Assembly (NCBI RefSeq): GCF_000758545.1
Contig: NZ_CP009279.1
Span: forward strand, 2,666,001-2,730,000
Source of the DNA: Paenibacillus sp. FSL H7-0737
GTDB lineage: Bacteria; Bacillota; Bacilli; Paenibacillales; Paenibacillaceae
Reading direction: 5' to 3'
Length of the DNA stretch: 64,000 bases
Shown: in pieces, positions 1 to 7,032 of the stretch
How positions within the stretch are numbered: position 1 is the stretch's first letter
How the letters are laid out: each line of letters begins with the position of its first letter
The notes under the pieces: generated by a model
Told to the model about the DNA's origin: nothing
Databases searched by the model: none
What the model saw: only the letters and a program-made list of their open reading frames with translations
Made by a program: the position numbers and the translations under genes

Positions 1-79
1 AGCGGCTTCTTTCTCTTTTGGCTCTGATTCCATGAGCCTGAAGATGGCATGGACAGCGATAGAATTGAAAGGATTGTAA

Positions 80-202
80 ACAGGCTTCCACGTATTTCAT
101 GTTGCAAAAGTGGGAAGGAAATTATATATCAGTAAAGCGGAATTTAGGAATTGGTTGGAGGGTAGAAGCGATGATATTTTCCCAGAGGATCACATGAACT
201 GA
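80..202 (+). pseudogene. Remnant of an excisionase-type (HTH_17) DNA-binding protein
   Basis: The frame ending at the TGA at 200-202 encodes VGRKLYISKAEFRNWLEG, which is the typical C-terminal half of excisionase/MerR-like HTH_17 domains (a V-G-R-K-x-x-I-S wing followed by an amphipathic helix). Upstream the same frame hits a TAA at 77-79, while frame 1 is open across 28-132 (reading RIERIVNRLP near the join), so a frameshift or deletion near position 80-95 is likely. No start codon with a ribosome-binding site is visible. It may be a decayed gene, or a gene entering from the left whose intact part is outside the window. Family assignment rests on motif shape only. Confidence 0.35.
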
Positions 203-229
203 TACGAAAAGTAATCGCGATTCGTATCA
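200..229. repeat. Inverted repeat TGATACGAA/TTCGTATCA
   Basis: Nine-base perfect arms at 200-208 and 221-229 are separated by 12 bases. The left arm begins on the stop codon of the excisionase-like remnant. No T-run follows, so it is not a classical terminator. It could be a protein-binding or recombination site belonging to the decayed element, but nothing else supports that. Confidence 0.5.
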
Positions 230-276
230 AATTCGTCTCACAGGGGTTTTTAATAGAATGATAAGTGAATAGAAAA

Positions 277-306
277 CAAAAAAAGCCTTGAAATTCAAGG
301 CTTTTC
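277..306 (-). terminator. Intrinsic terminator of tRNA-Val
   Basis: Read on the minus strand, AAAAGCCTTGAA pairs with TTCAAGGCTTTT and is followed by a run of T. It lies five bases past the tRNA 3' end. Confidence 0.85.
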
Positions 307-310
307 GATA

Positions 311-382
311 TAGGACGGATGGGGTTCGAACCCATGACCCCTACCCTGTCAAGATAGTGCTCTCCCGCTGAGCTACCGTCCT
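311..382 (-). tRNA. tRNA-Val (GAC anticodon)
   Basis: The 72-base cloverleaf is complete: acceptor arms AGGACGG/CCGTCCT, D-arm GCTC/GAGC, anticodon stem CTATC/GGTAG around loop TTGACAG, and T-arm ATGGG-TTCGAAC-CCCAT with discriminator A. The anticodon at positions 34-36 is GAC, which reads GUC/GUU valine codons. No CCA is encoded, so a tRNA nucleotidyltransferase must add it. The gene stands alone between its own promoter and terminator rather than in an rRNA-linked cluster. Confidence 0.93.
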
Positions 383-394
383 GCGACGAATTTC

Positions 395-424
395 ATAATA
401 CCATACGATAGAGTAGGATGGCAA
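395..424 (-). promoter_or_regulatory. SigA-type promoter of tRNA-Val
   Basis: On the minus strand TTGCCA (-35, 419-424) and TATTAT (-10, 395-400) are separated by 18 bases. The -10 lies 12 bases upstream of the mature tRNA 5' end, the expected distance. Confidence 0.7.
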
Positions 425-473
425 TTCTTTTTTTACAATCTATAGGTATGATAGTTTACATAGTCTTTAAAAT

Positions 474-504
474 AAAAAAGAAAAGGGGATGCCGCTCCAT
501 CCCC
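474..504 (-). terminator. Intrinsic terminator of the LSm-like gene
   Basis: On the minus strand GGGGATG pairs with CATCCCC over a six-base loop, followed by TTTTCTTTTTT. It starts about 10 bases past the stop codon of the LSm-like gene. Confidence 0.85.
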
Positions 505-514
505 ATGAGCCACG

Positions 515-817
515 TCAGATAAAGAACGGGAGTAGAAATATATCGCTTATGCCGAAAAAAGGGATGCGTCGTGGAAAGAAGCGACGTCTTGGGAAAAAGC
601 CAGGCCGGAAACCAAATTGTCTATACGCCGATTCGTGTGTAGGCATTCCGTTTAAACGTTCTACCATTTCGTTGCTAGGAACCGCAAGAGTAACATAGTT
701 TTGATCTACATGGGCAATAAAGCCATCAAAGGACTGACCGTCAGTCGTTGTAATACCAACGTATTTGTTCATACAATTCCAACTGACCTGTTGATGTAAA
801 TTTGCATTTGTATCCAT
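515..817 (-). CDS. LSm-like small protein with Arg/Phe-rich tail
   Basis: A 100-residue protein. Residues about 10-45 (CMNKYVGITTTDGQSFDGF followed by a V-D-x-N-Y-V-T-L strand) have the beta-rich shape of an LSm/Hfq-type fold, as seen in a family of small Firmicute proteins often misannotated as phosphatidylinositol kinase. The C-terminal third is rich in Arg, Phe and Pro (FFPRRRFFPRR) and ends hydrophobic. The start is chosen at the ATG at 815-817 because GAGGAGG lies seven bases upstream; a further ATG 15 bases upstream has no such site. RNA binding is plausible for an LSm fold but is inferred only. It is monocistronic with its own terminator, and its leader can form a hairpin. Confidence 0.7.
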   Translation of the reverse strand: MDTNANLHQQVSWNCMNKYVGITTTDGQSFDGFIAHVDQNYVTLAVPSNEMVERLNGMPTHESAYRQFGFRPGFFPRRRFFPRRIPFFGISDIFLLPFFI

Positions 818-866
818 AAATAACCTCCTCAATTGAATAACCCTGATAACAGTCTATGGTTCGTAG

Positions 867-896
867 CCTATAACGTTCACGGCGTTAGCCCATAGG
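867..896 (-). promoter_or_regulatory. Nested hairpin in the leader of the LSm-like gene
   Basis: CCTA-TAACG and CGTTA-(5 nt)-TAGG form two stacked helices around a seven-base loop, about 50 bases upstream of the LSm-like start. If transcription starts further upstream, this lies in the 5' untranslated region. The rest of 833-1009 shows no gene. Confidence 0.35.
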
Positions 897-1009
897 GTAA
901 CCATAAAATTTGGGTTATTTTGTGTGAGGTGGTGGTTGTGTATTGGAGCGGAATCACTTTCTTCCCTTGAATAATAGTGAAAATTATCCATTATCTGTTT
1001 GTTTGACCT

Positions 1010-1038
1010 TGAAACGATTCTAAAAGTTGCGTCGTATA
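1010..1038 (+). promoter_or_regulatory. ECF-sigma-type promoter upstream of the M50 protease homologue
   Basis: TGAAAC (1010-1015), a 17-base spacer and CGTATA (1033-1038) match the general consensus for extracytoplasmic-function sigma factors (TGAAAC with CGT-A/C-TA). It lies about 110 bases upstream of the TTG start of the site-2 protease homologue. An ECF sigma gene is present at 19.36 kb; a link is speculative. Confidence 0.5.
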
Positions 1039-1145
1039 CTTAGCCGAGTGCTTTTTTATGGAAATACTCCTTAAGCACTTATGATAAAATGGAGGGTAAT
1101 GTACAGCAGTTAGATAAAAATTGAAAGAAAAAGGAGCTTGAGATC

Positions 1146-2222
1146 TTGCCGCAAAATGAGCAGAAAAAGAATTCTTCCACGCCATGGAAATGGTTGGGGG
1201 GCGGGGCGGCGATGCTCCTGTTTAAAGGAAAGGCGATTCTGTCTCTTCTGAAAATAGGTAAAATTGCCGGGCCGTTAATCTCAATGATGATTTCAATATG
1301 GGCTTATGCTTTGATTTACCCGTGGGGGTTTGCCGTGGGCTTTGTCCTGCTCTTGCTAGTCCATGAATTAGGACATGTAATAGCAGCGAAACGGATCGGG
1401 CTTCCAGTCAGCGCTCCACTGTTTATACCGTTTTTGGGAGCTTTAATTACAATGAAGAAACAGCCGCTGGATGCCCAGACAGAAGCTTATATTGCTTTTG
1501 GAGGTCCGATCTTAGGAACCATTGGGGCTACAGCCGTTTTTGGAGCGGCTTATTACATGGATAGTCCACTTCTCTATTCCTTGGCTTATATAGGTTTTTT
1601 ACTTAATCTGATCAATCTGCTGCCGATTCACCCGCTTGACGGCGGCCGTATTGCAACCGCGGTGACGCGCTGGCTGTGGCTTGTGGGGCTCGTGGGTGGT
1701 TTAGCCATCATCATCTATATGCGTTCGATCTTGTTCTTTATTATTTGGGCGTTATTTGCTTACGATCTGTATAACAAATATGTGAAGAGACGCACTAACA
1801 ATCGCCTTTATTCTGTAACGAAGAGTTTCTTAATTCCAGTAGAGCCACTTAGAGATGCAGGCTACATGATTCCAGGACCAGAGCATAGAAGAGATTTACC
1901 TTTTACTACTTACAGTGATTTGGAAAGACAGCAGTATGTAGGGGTGAGATGGGATCAACTGAACTACATTGGTAGAGCTACGCTTCCGCAGCAATGCATC
2001 ATTGAAAAGGTACGTATCTCGCAGCTAGAGCCTGTGACCTTAGAGAATGGGCTTCATCTAAAGATGAATTGTGATATCAGCTATTCTGTCTATGAGAACG
2101 ACAAGTATTACGATGTGCCGGCTAGCTCACGCTGGAAATACGGTATCGCTTATTTTGTATTAGCTGGCTTTTTGGGAGGAATGATGTACATGGTCCATGC
2201 CGTTGGAAATGTGAATCTATAA
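1146..2222 (+). CDS. Site-2 protease (M50) family membrane protein
   Basis: The 358-residue protein carries the zinc motif HELGH (73-77) inside a hydrophobic segment and the second M50 motif HPLDGG (162-167), where the Asp is the third metal ligand. Several transmembrane helices surround them. After residue about 215 comes a soluble stretch and a final helix near 333-352. M50 proteases cut membrane-embedded substrates such as anti-sigma factors or pro-sigma factors; the substrate here is unknown. The TTG start is preceded by AAAGGAG at nine bases. An ECF-type promoter lies upstream, consistent with an envelope-stress role. The sequence is not obviously SpoIVFB or RasP (no PDZ domain is apparent). 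Confidence 0.85.
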   Translation: MPQNEQKKNSSTPWKWLGGGAAMLLFKGKAILSLLKIGKIAGPLISMMISIWAYALIYPWGFAVGFVLLLLVHELGHVIAAKRIGLPVSAPLFIPFLGALITMKKQPLDAQTEAYIAFGGPILGTIGATAVFGAAYYMDSPLLYSLAYIGFLLNLINLLPIHPLDGGRIATAVTRWLWLVGLVGGLAIIIYMRSILFFIIWALFAYDLYNKYVKRRTNNRLYSVTKSFLIPVEPLRDAGYMIPGPEHRRDLPFTTYSDLERQQYVGVRWDQLNYIGRATLPQQCIIEKVRISQLEPVTLENGLHLKMNCDISYSVYENDKYYDVPASSRWKYGIAYFVLAGFLGGMMYMVHAVGNVNL

Positions 2223-2326
2223 GGGTTAGAATCGGGCAATGAAGTGATCCAATGGTTTATAAAACTCATGAACCGTCAAAGCTGTAATGAGAATAACCGC
2301 AGTTGAACGGTGAAAGGAGTAAAACC

Positions 2327-2539
2327 ATGCCTAAATTTTTGAAATGGGAAGTCAGCGTTTGTCTGCTGTTACTGATGGTCTTGGGAGGATGTTCCGAGGC
2401 GAAGCCAACAAAAATCATGGAAATCAAAGAAATGACTAACCTAGATGGAAAGCCAAAAGGTCAGTACCCTCCATTGTCACCAGTGATGCAAGACACATAC
2501 AATCGTTCGATTCCTGAAGAAGTATATTCTGCAGATTAG
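2327..2539 (+). CDS. Small lipoprotein
   Basis: A 70-residue protein with a lysine-containing N-terminus, hydrophobic core VCLLLLMVLGGC and a lipobox L-G-G-C at about residue 24, so it should be lipidated and cell-surface anchored. The mature part is short, polar and Pro-rich, with no domain I recognise. The ATG at 2327 is chosen over an in-frame codon eight positions upstream because AAAGGAG lies directly before it. Confidence 0.7.
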   Translation: MPKFLKWEVSVCLLLLMVLGGCSEAKPTKIMEIKEMTNLDGKPKGQYPPLSPVMQDTYNRSIPEEVYSAD

Positions 2540-2649
2540 AGTAGTGACAGAAGACGATTTCTCATGCTCAGGCTTTTCTTTCTAGTCGAATTTTTATATA
2601 ATAGACAACTATCGTTGGATATATATAGAGAGAGGAGTTTGGGACTAAC

Positions 2650-3093
2650 ATGGCGGCAGAAATCTTACGGGTAACTACAGAGGAACAGCTTCAAATGGGG
2701 CTGGATATTCGTACCAAAGTATTTGTAGAGGAACAAATGGTACCGGCTGAGGAAGAAATTGATGAATACGATGTTATCGGTCCGAATGCGCACCATATTC
2801 TAATTATAGATGAAGGTGTACCTGTGGCTACAGGAAGATTGATTTATTACAAAGCAGGTACAGCCAAAATGCAGCGTATCGCCGTACTGAAAGATTATCG
2901 AGTCAAAGGATACGGACGTGTTCTGTTGCTAGCTATGGAAGAGCTTGCTCGGGAACTTGGACTGGAAGCTTCGATTCTTGATGCACAGTGCCAAGCTGAG
3001 AATTTCTACAAGAAGCTAGGATATGAAGTGATTTCAACGGAACCTTTTTATGACGCAGGTATTCTACATGTACGGATGCAGAAAACGCTTTAA
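2650..3093 (+). CDS. GNAT family N-acetyltransferase (YjcF-like)
   Basis: The 147-residue protein is one GNAT domain. The N-terminal segment (IRTKVFVEEQMVPAEEEID) is characteristic of the ElaA/YjcF branch. The acetyl-CoA binding motif follows: MQRIAVLKDYRVKGYGRVLL has the R/Q-x-x-G-x-G/A pattern. The C-terminal ENFYKKLGYE is the usual GNAT beta6-beta7 element. It should acetylate a small molecule or a protein, but the substrate is unknown. AGAGGAG precedes the ATG with rather long spacing (about 12 bases). Confidence 0.85.
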   Translation: MAAEILRVTTEEQLQMGLDIRTKVFVEEQMVPAEEEIDEYDVIGPNAHHILIIDEGVPVATGRLIYYKAGTAKMQRIAVLKDYRVKGYGRVLLLAMEELARELGLEASILDAQCQAENFYKKLGYEVISTEPFYDAGILHVRMQKTL

Positions 3094-3178
3094 GATTTGC
3101 ACACATAATTTACCGTCTCATTACGCAAGCTAGGATGTGCCATATGATGGCAAATCCAAGTGCAAGGGGCGAGCTGAA

Positions 3179-3418
3179 GTGCCAAATAACGAACGCGAAA
3201 GTTTCGTAGCTGTACAGAAAAATGGAGACGGAGATTTAACCAGTTTCCAGACCTCTACAGGACGTGTCCTGGCGTATGACCAAGCGCTTCAAGAAGTACA
3301 GGCCGGAAATATTGCCGGAGTGAATGCTTTTAAAGGTAAAGACGGAGGAACTTATATTCGCGGCGACGCGGATGGGGATCCAACCAACAATTTGGATAAT
3401 CTTCCGAGTTTCTCATAG
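3179..3418 (+). CDS. DUF3892 family protein
   Basis: A small cytosolic protein. The core KNGDGDLTSFQTSTGRVLAY and the ending NNLDNLPSF match the DUF3892 family of short Firmicute proteins, whose function is unknown. I place the start at the GTG at 3179, giving 79 residues, because AAGGGGCG lies nine bases upstream and family members begin shortly before the conserved F-V-A-V strand. An upstream GTG at 3137 would add 14 residues but has only a weak ribosome-binding site. Confidence 0.75.
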   Translation: MPNNERESFVAVQKNGDGDLTSFQTSTGRVLAYDQALQEVQAGNIAGVNAFKGKDGGTYIRGDADGDPTNNLDNLPSFS

Positions 3419-3428
3419 TTCTAAAGGC

Positions 3429-3475
3429 AAAGACCGTACATACGTCATCGGACGTCAATGTACGGTCTTTTTTTA
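3429..3475. terminator. Bidirectional terminator
   Basis: AAAGACCGTACAT (3429-3441) pairs with ATGTACGGTCTTT (3458-3470) and is followed by T residues on the plus strand. It sits between convergent genes (DUF3892 on plus, metallo-hydrolase on minus). Confidence 0.85.
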
Positions 3476-3481
3476 ATCAAA

Positions 3482-4219
3482 TCAGAGTTTATAAATTACA
3501 TGCTGCTCAATAAACTCCATCTCTCCAGTAAGTCCGACGAATTGAGGTTGTTCATCGCTATAATGCATGAGCTTGATGATACGTCGAACATCTTCAGGTA
3601 AAGACATTAACTCCTCCAGCGTGGTGTGAACAACACCTGATCCACCAAGCTGACAGTCATGCAGAATCATTCGGATGCCGCGCTCACGGACAAGGCGTAT
3701 AAGTAGATCCGGCTGAAAAGTCATATCCGCGCTGTAGAAAATCTCATTATTTATTAGAAGGGAATAGCTATCTTTGCCAGGAATATGCGGCGTATGTATG
3801 ATCTCGAGCGTAAGAGAAGGAGCGAGCTTGTACGTAATTCCGGGTTTCATAGGTGTAACCTCGAAGATATCCGTCAGGGAGGCTACTGCATCTTTTTGAT
3901 ATAATCCACCCTTTAAGGTGTTGTTCCAAAGTGGCTCAACAAGCGTCTCTGGTAAATGTAATGTCATTGTTTTCCCGTATATGTGTTTTAGCGTAAGTGC
4001 TAGCTCTTCTAGACCTCCAACATGGTCCGCATGAATATGCGTAATTAGAGTAGCGTTAACGTCACGGAAGGATTTCCCGATGGTATGCATGGCAAGTGGG
4101 GCTGTAATCCCGCAATCAATCAGTAGGGTATAATCATCAGCTAGTAGCAAGCCATTATTGTTAAAATAGTTTTTAGCAAAAGCATTGCCAGTTCCTAGCA
4201 TTTGTAGGCTCAGACTCAT
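3482..4219 (-). CDS. MBL-fold metal-dependent hydrolase (RNase Z-like)
   Basis: The 245-residue protein starts with GTGNAF and carries HIHADH (His61, His63, Asp65, His66), the metallo-beta-lactamase metal motif. Further ligands are probably His near HTPHIPG, Asp in YSADMTF and His in KLMHYSD. The overall plan resembles the RNase Z/ElaC branch and generic YhfI-type hydrolases. It lacks the extended exosite arm expected of tRNase Z, so I do not call it rnz. AGGAGGG lies nine bases before the ATG. The gene is alone on its strand. Confidence 0.8.
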   Translation of the reverse strand: MSLSLQMLGTGNAFAKNYFNNNGLLLADDYTLLIDCGITAPLAMHTIGKSFRDVNATLITHIHADHVGGLEELALTLKHIYGKTMTLHLPETLVEPLWNNTLKGGLYQKDAVASLTDIFEVTPMKPGITYKLAPSLTLEIIHTPHIPGKDSYSLLINNEIFYSADMTFQPDLLIRLVRERGIRMILHDCQLGGSGVVHTTLEELMSLPEDVRRIIKLMHYSDEQPQFVGLTGEMEFIEQHVIYKL

Positions 4220-4383
4220 AAGAAAGTACCCTCCTGAAATCGCTGTTAGCTAATATATCAACTTTGAACAAGTACATAATATCATTTTTCGGAAGATGAA
4301 TGAAATATTTACCTACAATTAGCGCAACTTGCTGAGACAAAGTAAGTATACATTAATAGCATGAATTATTTGGAGGGTTTCAA

Positions 4384-4938
4384 ATGAATAGATGGAAAAA
4401 AGTCACTTTATGTGTGTTTGCTTTTTCCTTGATGGGTGGCTCCTTATTGTTCGCCGATTCTGTGAGTAAGAAAATCAGGGTATGGAACAACGGGACGGAA
4501 ATTGTAGACGGCGGTTATTTGATTGATGGAAAAACATATATTCCCGCTAGAGAAGCGGGCGGGGTAGTGAATTGGGATGGATCTGGAAAAGTGACGATTC
4601 TTAAGCCTAATGTTCATATTGTTCTTTTTAAGGATAATACGGTCTTTGGTAACGTAAACGTAGGCAAGCTTAAGATTAAAATATTAACCCAGGTAGATAG
4701 CTTAACAGAAGAGGTTTCAGCTGTAAAAGTAGCCATAACGGACCCCTCTGGTAATGTTAAGGATATTCAGTCGCAGGAGCTTGAAGGCTCGCAGAAGGAT
4801 AATTTCTGGTTTCCGACCTCGGAGTTTACTTATGATTTTAAAGAAACCGGCAAATATCGGGTAGGCTTCTACATGAAAGCTTCCAAAAATGCGGATTACG
4901 TTCTTGTGTCAGAAAAGGTAATTACAGCTCTTAATTAA
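4384..4938 (+). CDS. Secreted protein with copper-amine-oxidase-type stalk domain
   Basis: A 184-residue protein with a signal peptide (MNRWKKVTLCVFAFSLMGGS, cleavage probably after LLFA). Residues about 30-75 (IRVWNNGTEIVDGGYLIDG then TYIPAREAGG) match the stalk domain often annotated as copper amine oxidase N-terminal, common in Paenibacillus exported proteins. The C-terminal half is beta-rich and looks Ig-like. No catalytic residues are visible, so a structural or cell-wall role is more likely than an oxidase. GGAGGG precedes the ATG. Confidence 0.75.
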   Translation: MNRWKKVTLCVFAFSLMGGSLLFADSVSKKIRVWNNGTEIVDGGYLIDGKTYIPAREAGGVVNWDGSGKVTILKPNVHIVLFKDNTVFGNVNVGKLKIKILTQVDSLTEEVSAVKVAITDPSGNVKDIQSQELEGSQKDNFWFPTSEFTYDFKETGKYRVGFYMKASKNADYVLVSEKVITALN

Positions 4939-5018
4939 GGGTTCTAAATTGACCTGAACTAATCTAACGTGGTAGTATACCAGATGTAGGATAATACAAT
5001 TCAAAGTGAGGTATTACA

Positions 5019-5330
5019 ATGAGCGATCACAAACATGAGCATGGTGAAGCATGCGGTTGCGGGCATGATCACGACCATGAGCACGAGGAGTTTGTGCTGA
5101 CCTTGACGAACGAGCAGGGCGAAGATGTTGAAATGGTATTGGTTGAAACTTTCGACATCGGTGAGAAACTATACGCGCTGCTGTTAGAAAAGGAAAATCC
5201 TGAAGCGGATGGCATTATTCTGCGTATGGAAGAAGAAGACGAAGAAATGGTATTGTACAATATCGAAGATGAAGAAGAATGGAAAGCTGTTGAAGAAGCT
5301 TACAACAATCTGCTTGCTCAGCAAGAATAG
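5019..5330 (+). CDS. DUF1292 family acidic protein (YrzB-like) with His-rich N-terminus
   Basis: A 103-residue, strongly acidic protein. Residues 25-98 match DUF1292 (EFVLTLTNEQGEDVEM, then YALLLEKENPEADGI, then EEWKAVEEAYNNLL). B. subtilis YrzB of this family sits next to alaS and yrrK; here the gene stands alone. The first 23 residues are unusual: His, Cys, Glu and Asp rich (HKHEHGEACGCGHDHDHEHE), a plausible metal-binding tail. Function is unknown. GTGAGG lies before the ATG. Confidence 0.8.
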   Translation: MSDHKHEHGEACGCGHDHDHEHEEFVLTLTNEQGEDVEMVLVETFDIGEKLYALLLEKENPEADGIILRMEEEDEEMVLYNIEDEEEWKAVEEAYNNLLAQQE

Positions 5331-5390
5331 ATTTTAGCGACTAAATTAAGCTGTTCTATTGTGTATATGACAGTTGATGTTTATATACAG

Positions 5391-5425
5391 AAACCCGATA
5401 CTTATTATGGTATCGGGTTTTTGTA
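5391..5425 (+). terminator. Intrinsic terminator
   Basis: AAACCCGATAC pairs with GTATCGGGTTT, followed by TTTTTG, about 60 bases past the DUF1292 stop codon. Confidence 0.85.
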
Positions 5426-5460
5426 TAAATGAATGAAGTTTTTTAGGAAAATGATGGATC

Positions 5461-6936
5461 TTAGGAAATAGGATCGGCTTCTACAATCACTTTTATGTTC
5501 GTGATGCTGCGATCTTCAGGACCTTTAACCGGAAGTCCGATCTCCACATGGTCAATAATATAATCGATGTTATCCTGAGTGATAACCTCGCCAGGGAGAA
5601 GAATAGGAATTCCAGGCGGATATACATATATAAACTCTGCAATAATGTAGCCAGCAGATTCACGGAATGGAACTAACTGCGTATCCGCATAAAAAGCGTC
5701 CCTTGGAATCAGAGCAAGCTGTGGAATTTCTGGAACCTGAACCTTAAGTTCGTAGATTTCACCCTTGCTGTAATGAATGGCGGACAACACCCTAAGTGCA
5801 GCTAATAATTTATCTACTGATTCTTGGGTATCACCTGGGGTAATAAGGCAAAGAATATTATACATGTCACTTAGTTCTACTTCGATGTTGTACTTTTCGC
5901 GCAGCCAGTTTTCGGTTTCGTATCCTGTGATCCCTAAATGGCGCACATGAATGTTGAGCTTAGTTGGGTCATGATCAAATGTTGCTTCTGTCCCAAGGAT
6001 CTCTTTTCCAAAGCTGTACAGGCCTTCGATGGTATTGATCGTTTCGCGTGCGTAGTTGGACAGTCTGATGGTTCTTTCCGCCATTTCATGACCGTTCAGC
6101 GCGAGATTACGTCTTGATGTATCCAAAGACGCTAATAAAATATATGAGGTAGATGTTGTAGTCAGCATGCTCATAATGGTCTGTACCCGTTGCGGGTTAA
6201 TCAGACCCGTCTTAGCATTAAGATTCAGTACCGAGCTTTGCGTCATGGAGCCGCCAAGTTTATGCACACTAGTGGCAGCGATGTCCGCGCCGGCCTGCAT
6301 GGCCGATACCGGCAGATCCTCATGAAAATGAATCAGTACTCCATGTGCCTCGTCCACCAATACGGGTACACCGTAACGGTGAGCCAGGTCGACAATCGAA
6401 CGCAGGTCGGCGCATACACCGAAGTACGTGGGATTGATTACTAGAACTCCTTTGGCGTCTGGATGACGCCTTAACGCTCGTTCCAGCGAACTGGTCGTTA
6501 TGCCGTGATCTATCCCGAGATTCTCATCCTGAACAGGCGAGACAAACACAGGCTTGGCTCCGGAGAAGATAATGGCCGACATCACAGATTTATGAATGTT
6601 GCGCGGCACAATTATTTTATCACCCGGTGAGCAGACAGAGAGGATCATCGTCATGATGGCATTGCTCGTGCCCTGTACGCTAAAATACGTATAGTCGGCG
6701 CCGAAAGCCTTCGCAGCCAGCTTCTGAGCTTCCTGGATTACTCCAGTTGGCTGATGTAGATCATCAAGCGGTGCGATGTTGATTAGATCGATGGATAGAG
6801 CGTTATCGCCGATAAACTCACGGAATTCGGCATCGGTTCCTAGCCCCTTCTTATGCCCCGGGATATGAAATTGAACGGGATTGCCGGCGGCATGCTTTTT
6901 TAAAGCTGTGAAGAGGGGAGTACGGTGTTGATTCAT
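5461..6936 (-). CDS. speA: Arginine decarboxylase, fold type I (SpeA family)
   Basis: The 491-residue protein is collinear with B. subtilis SpeA. The N-terminus (TPLFTALKKHAAGNPVQFHI then PGHKKG) and LSIDLINIAPLDDLHQP are family signatures. The PLP-binding lysine is Lys226 in SVHKLGG, with Asp194-Glu-Ala-His for cofactor stacking. The C-terminal Orn/Lys/Arg decarboxylase domain (YVYPPGIPILLPGE) is complete. It converts arginine to agmatine for polyamine synthesis. A lysine or ornithine decarboxylase of the same family cannot be fully excluded. The nearest AAAGG is 15 bases before the ATG, but an in-frame stop immediately upstream rules out an earlier start. speB is not adjacent. The gene is divergent from the MFS gene. 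Confidence 0.9.
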   Translation of the reverse strand: MNQHRTPLFTALKKHAAGNPVQFHIPGHKKGLGTDAEFREFIGDNALSIDLINIAPLDDLHQPTGVIQEAQKLAAKAFGADYTYFSVQGTSNAIMTMILSVCSPGDKIIVPRNIHKSVMSAIIFSGAKPVFVSPVQDENLGIDHGITTSSLERALRRHPDAKGVLVINPTYFGVCADLRSIVDLAHRYGVPVLVDEAHGVLIHFHEDLPVSAMQAGADIAATSVHKLGGSMTQSSVLNLNAKTGLINPQRVQTIMSMLTTTSTSYILLASLDTSRRNLALNGHEMAERTIRLSNYARETINTIEGLYSFGKEILGTEATFDHDPTKLNIHVRHLGITGYETENWLREKYNIEVELSDMYNILCLITPGDTQESVDKLLAALRVLSAIHYSKGEIYELKVQVPEIPQLALIPRDAFYADTQLVPFRESAGYIIAEFIYVYPPGIPILLPGEVITQDNIDYIIDHVEIGLPVKGPEDRSITNIKVIVEADPIS

Positions 6937-7032
6937 TTAATGCTGTCACAACCTTTCGCGAATATTAAAATTTAAGGCAAGCATCAGTATAACAAAACAA
7001 TCTACAGAATACTAGGATTTGGATGTGATAGA

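Noticed and set aside
4384..4938. Copper amine oxidase activity
   Set aside because: Only the small stalk domain is present; no catalytic domain or topaquinone motif.
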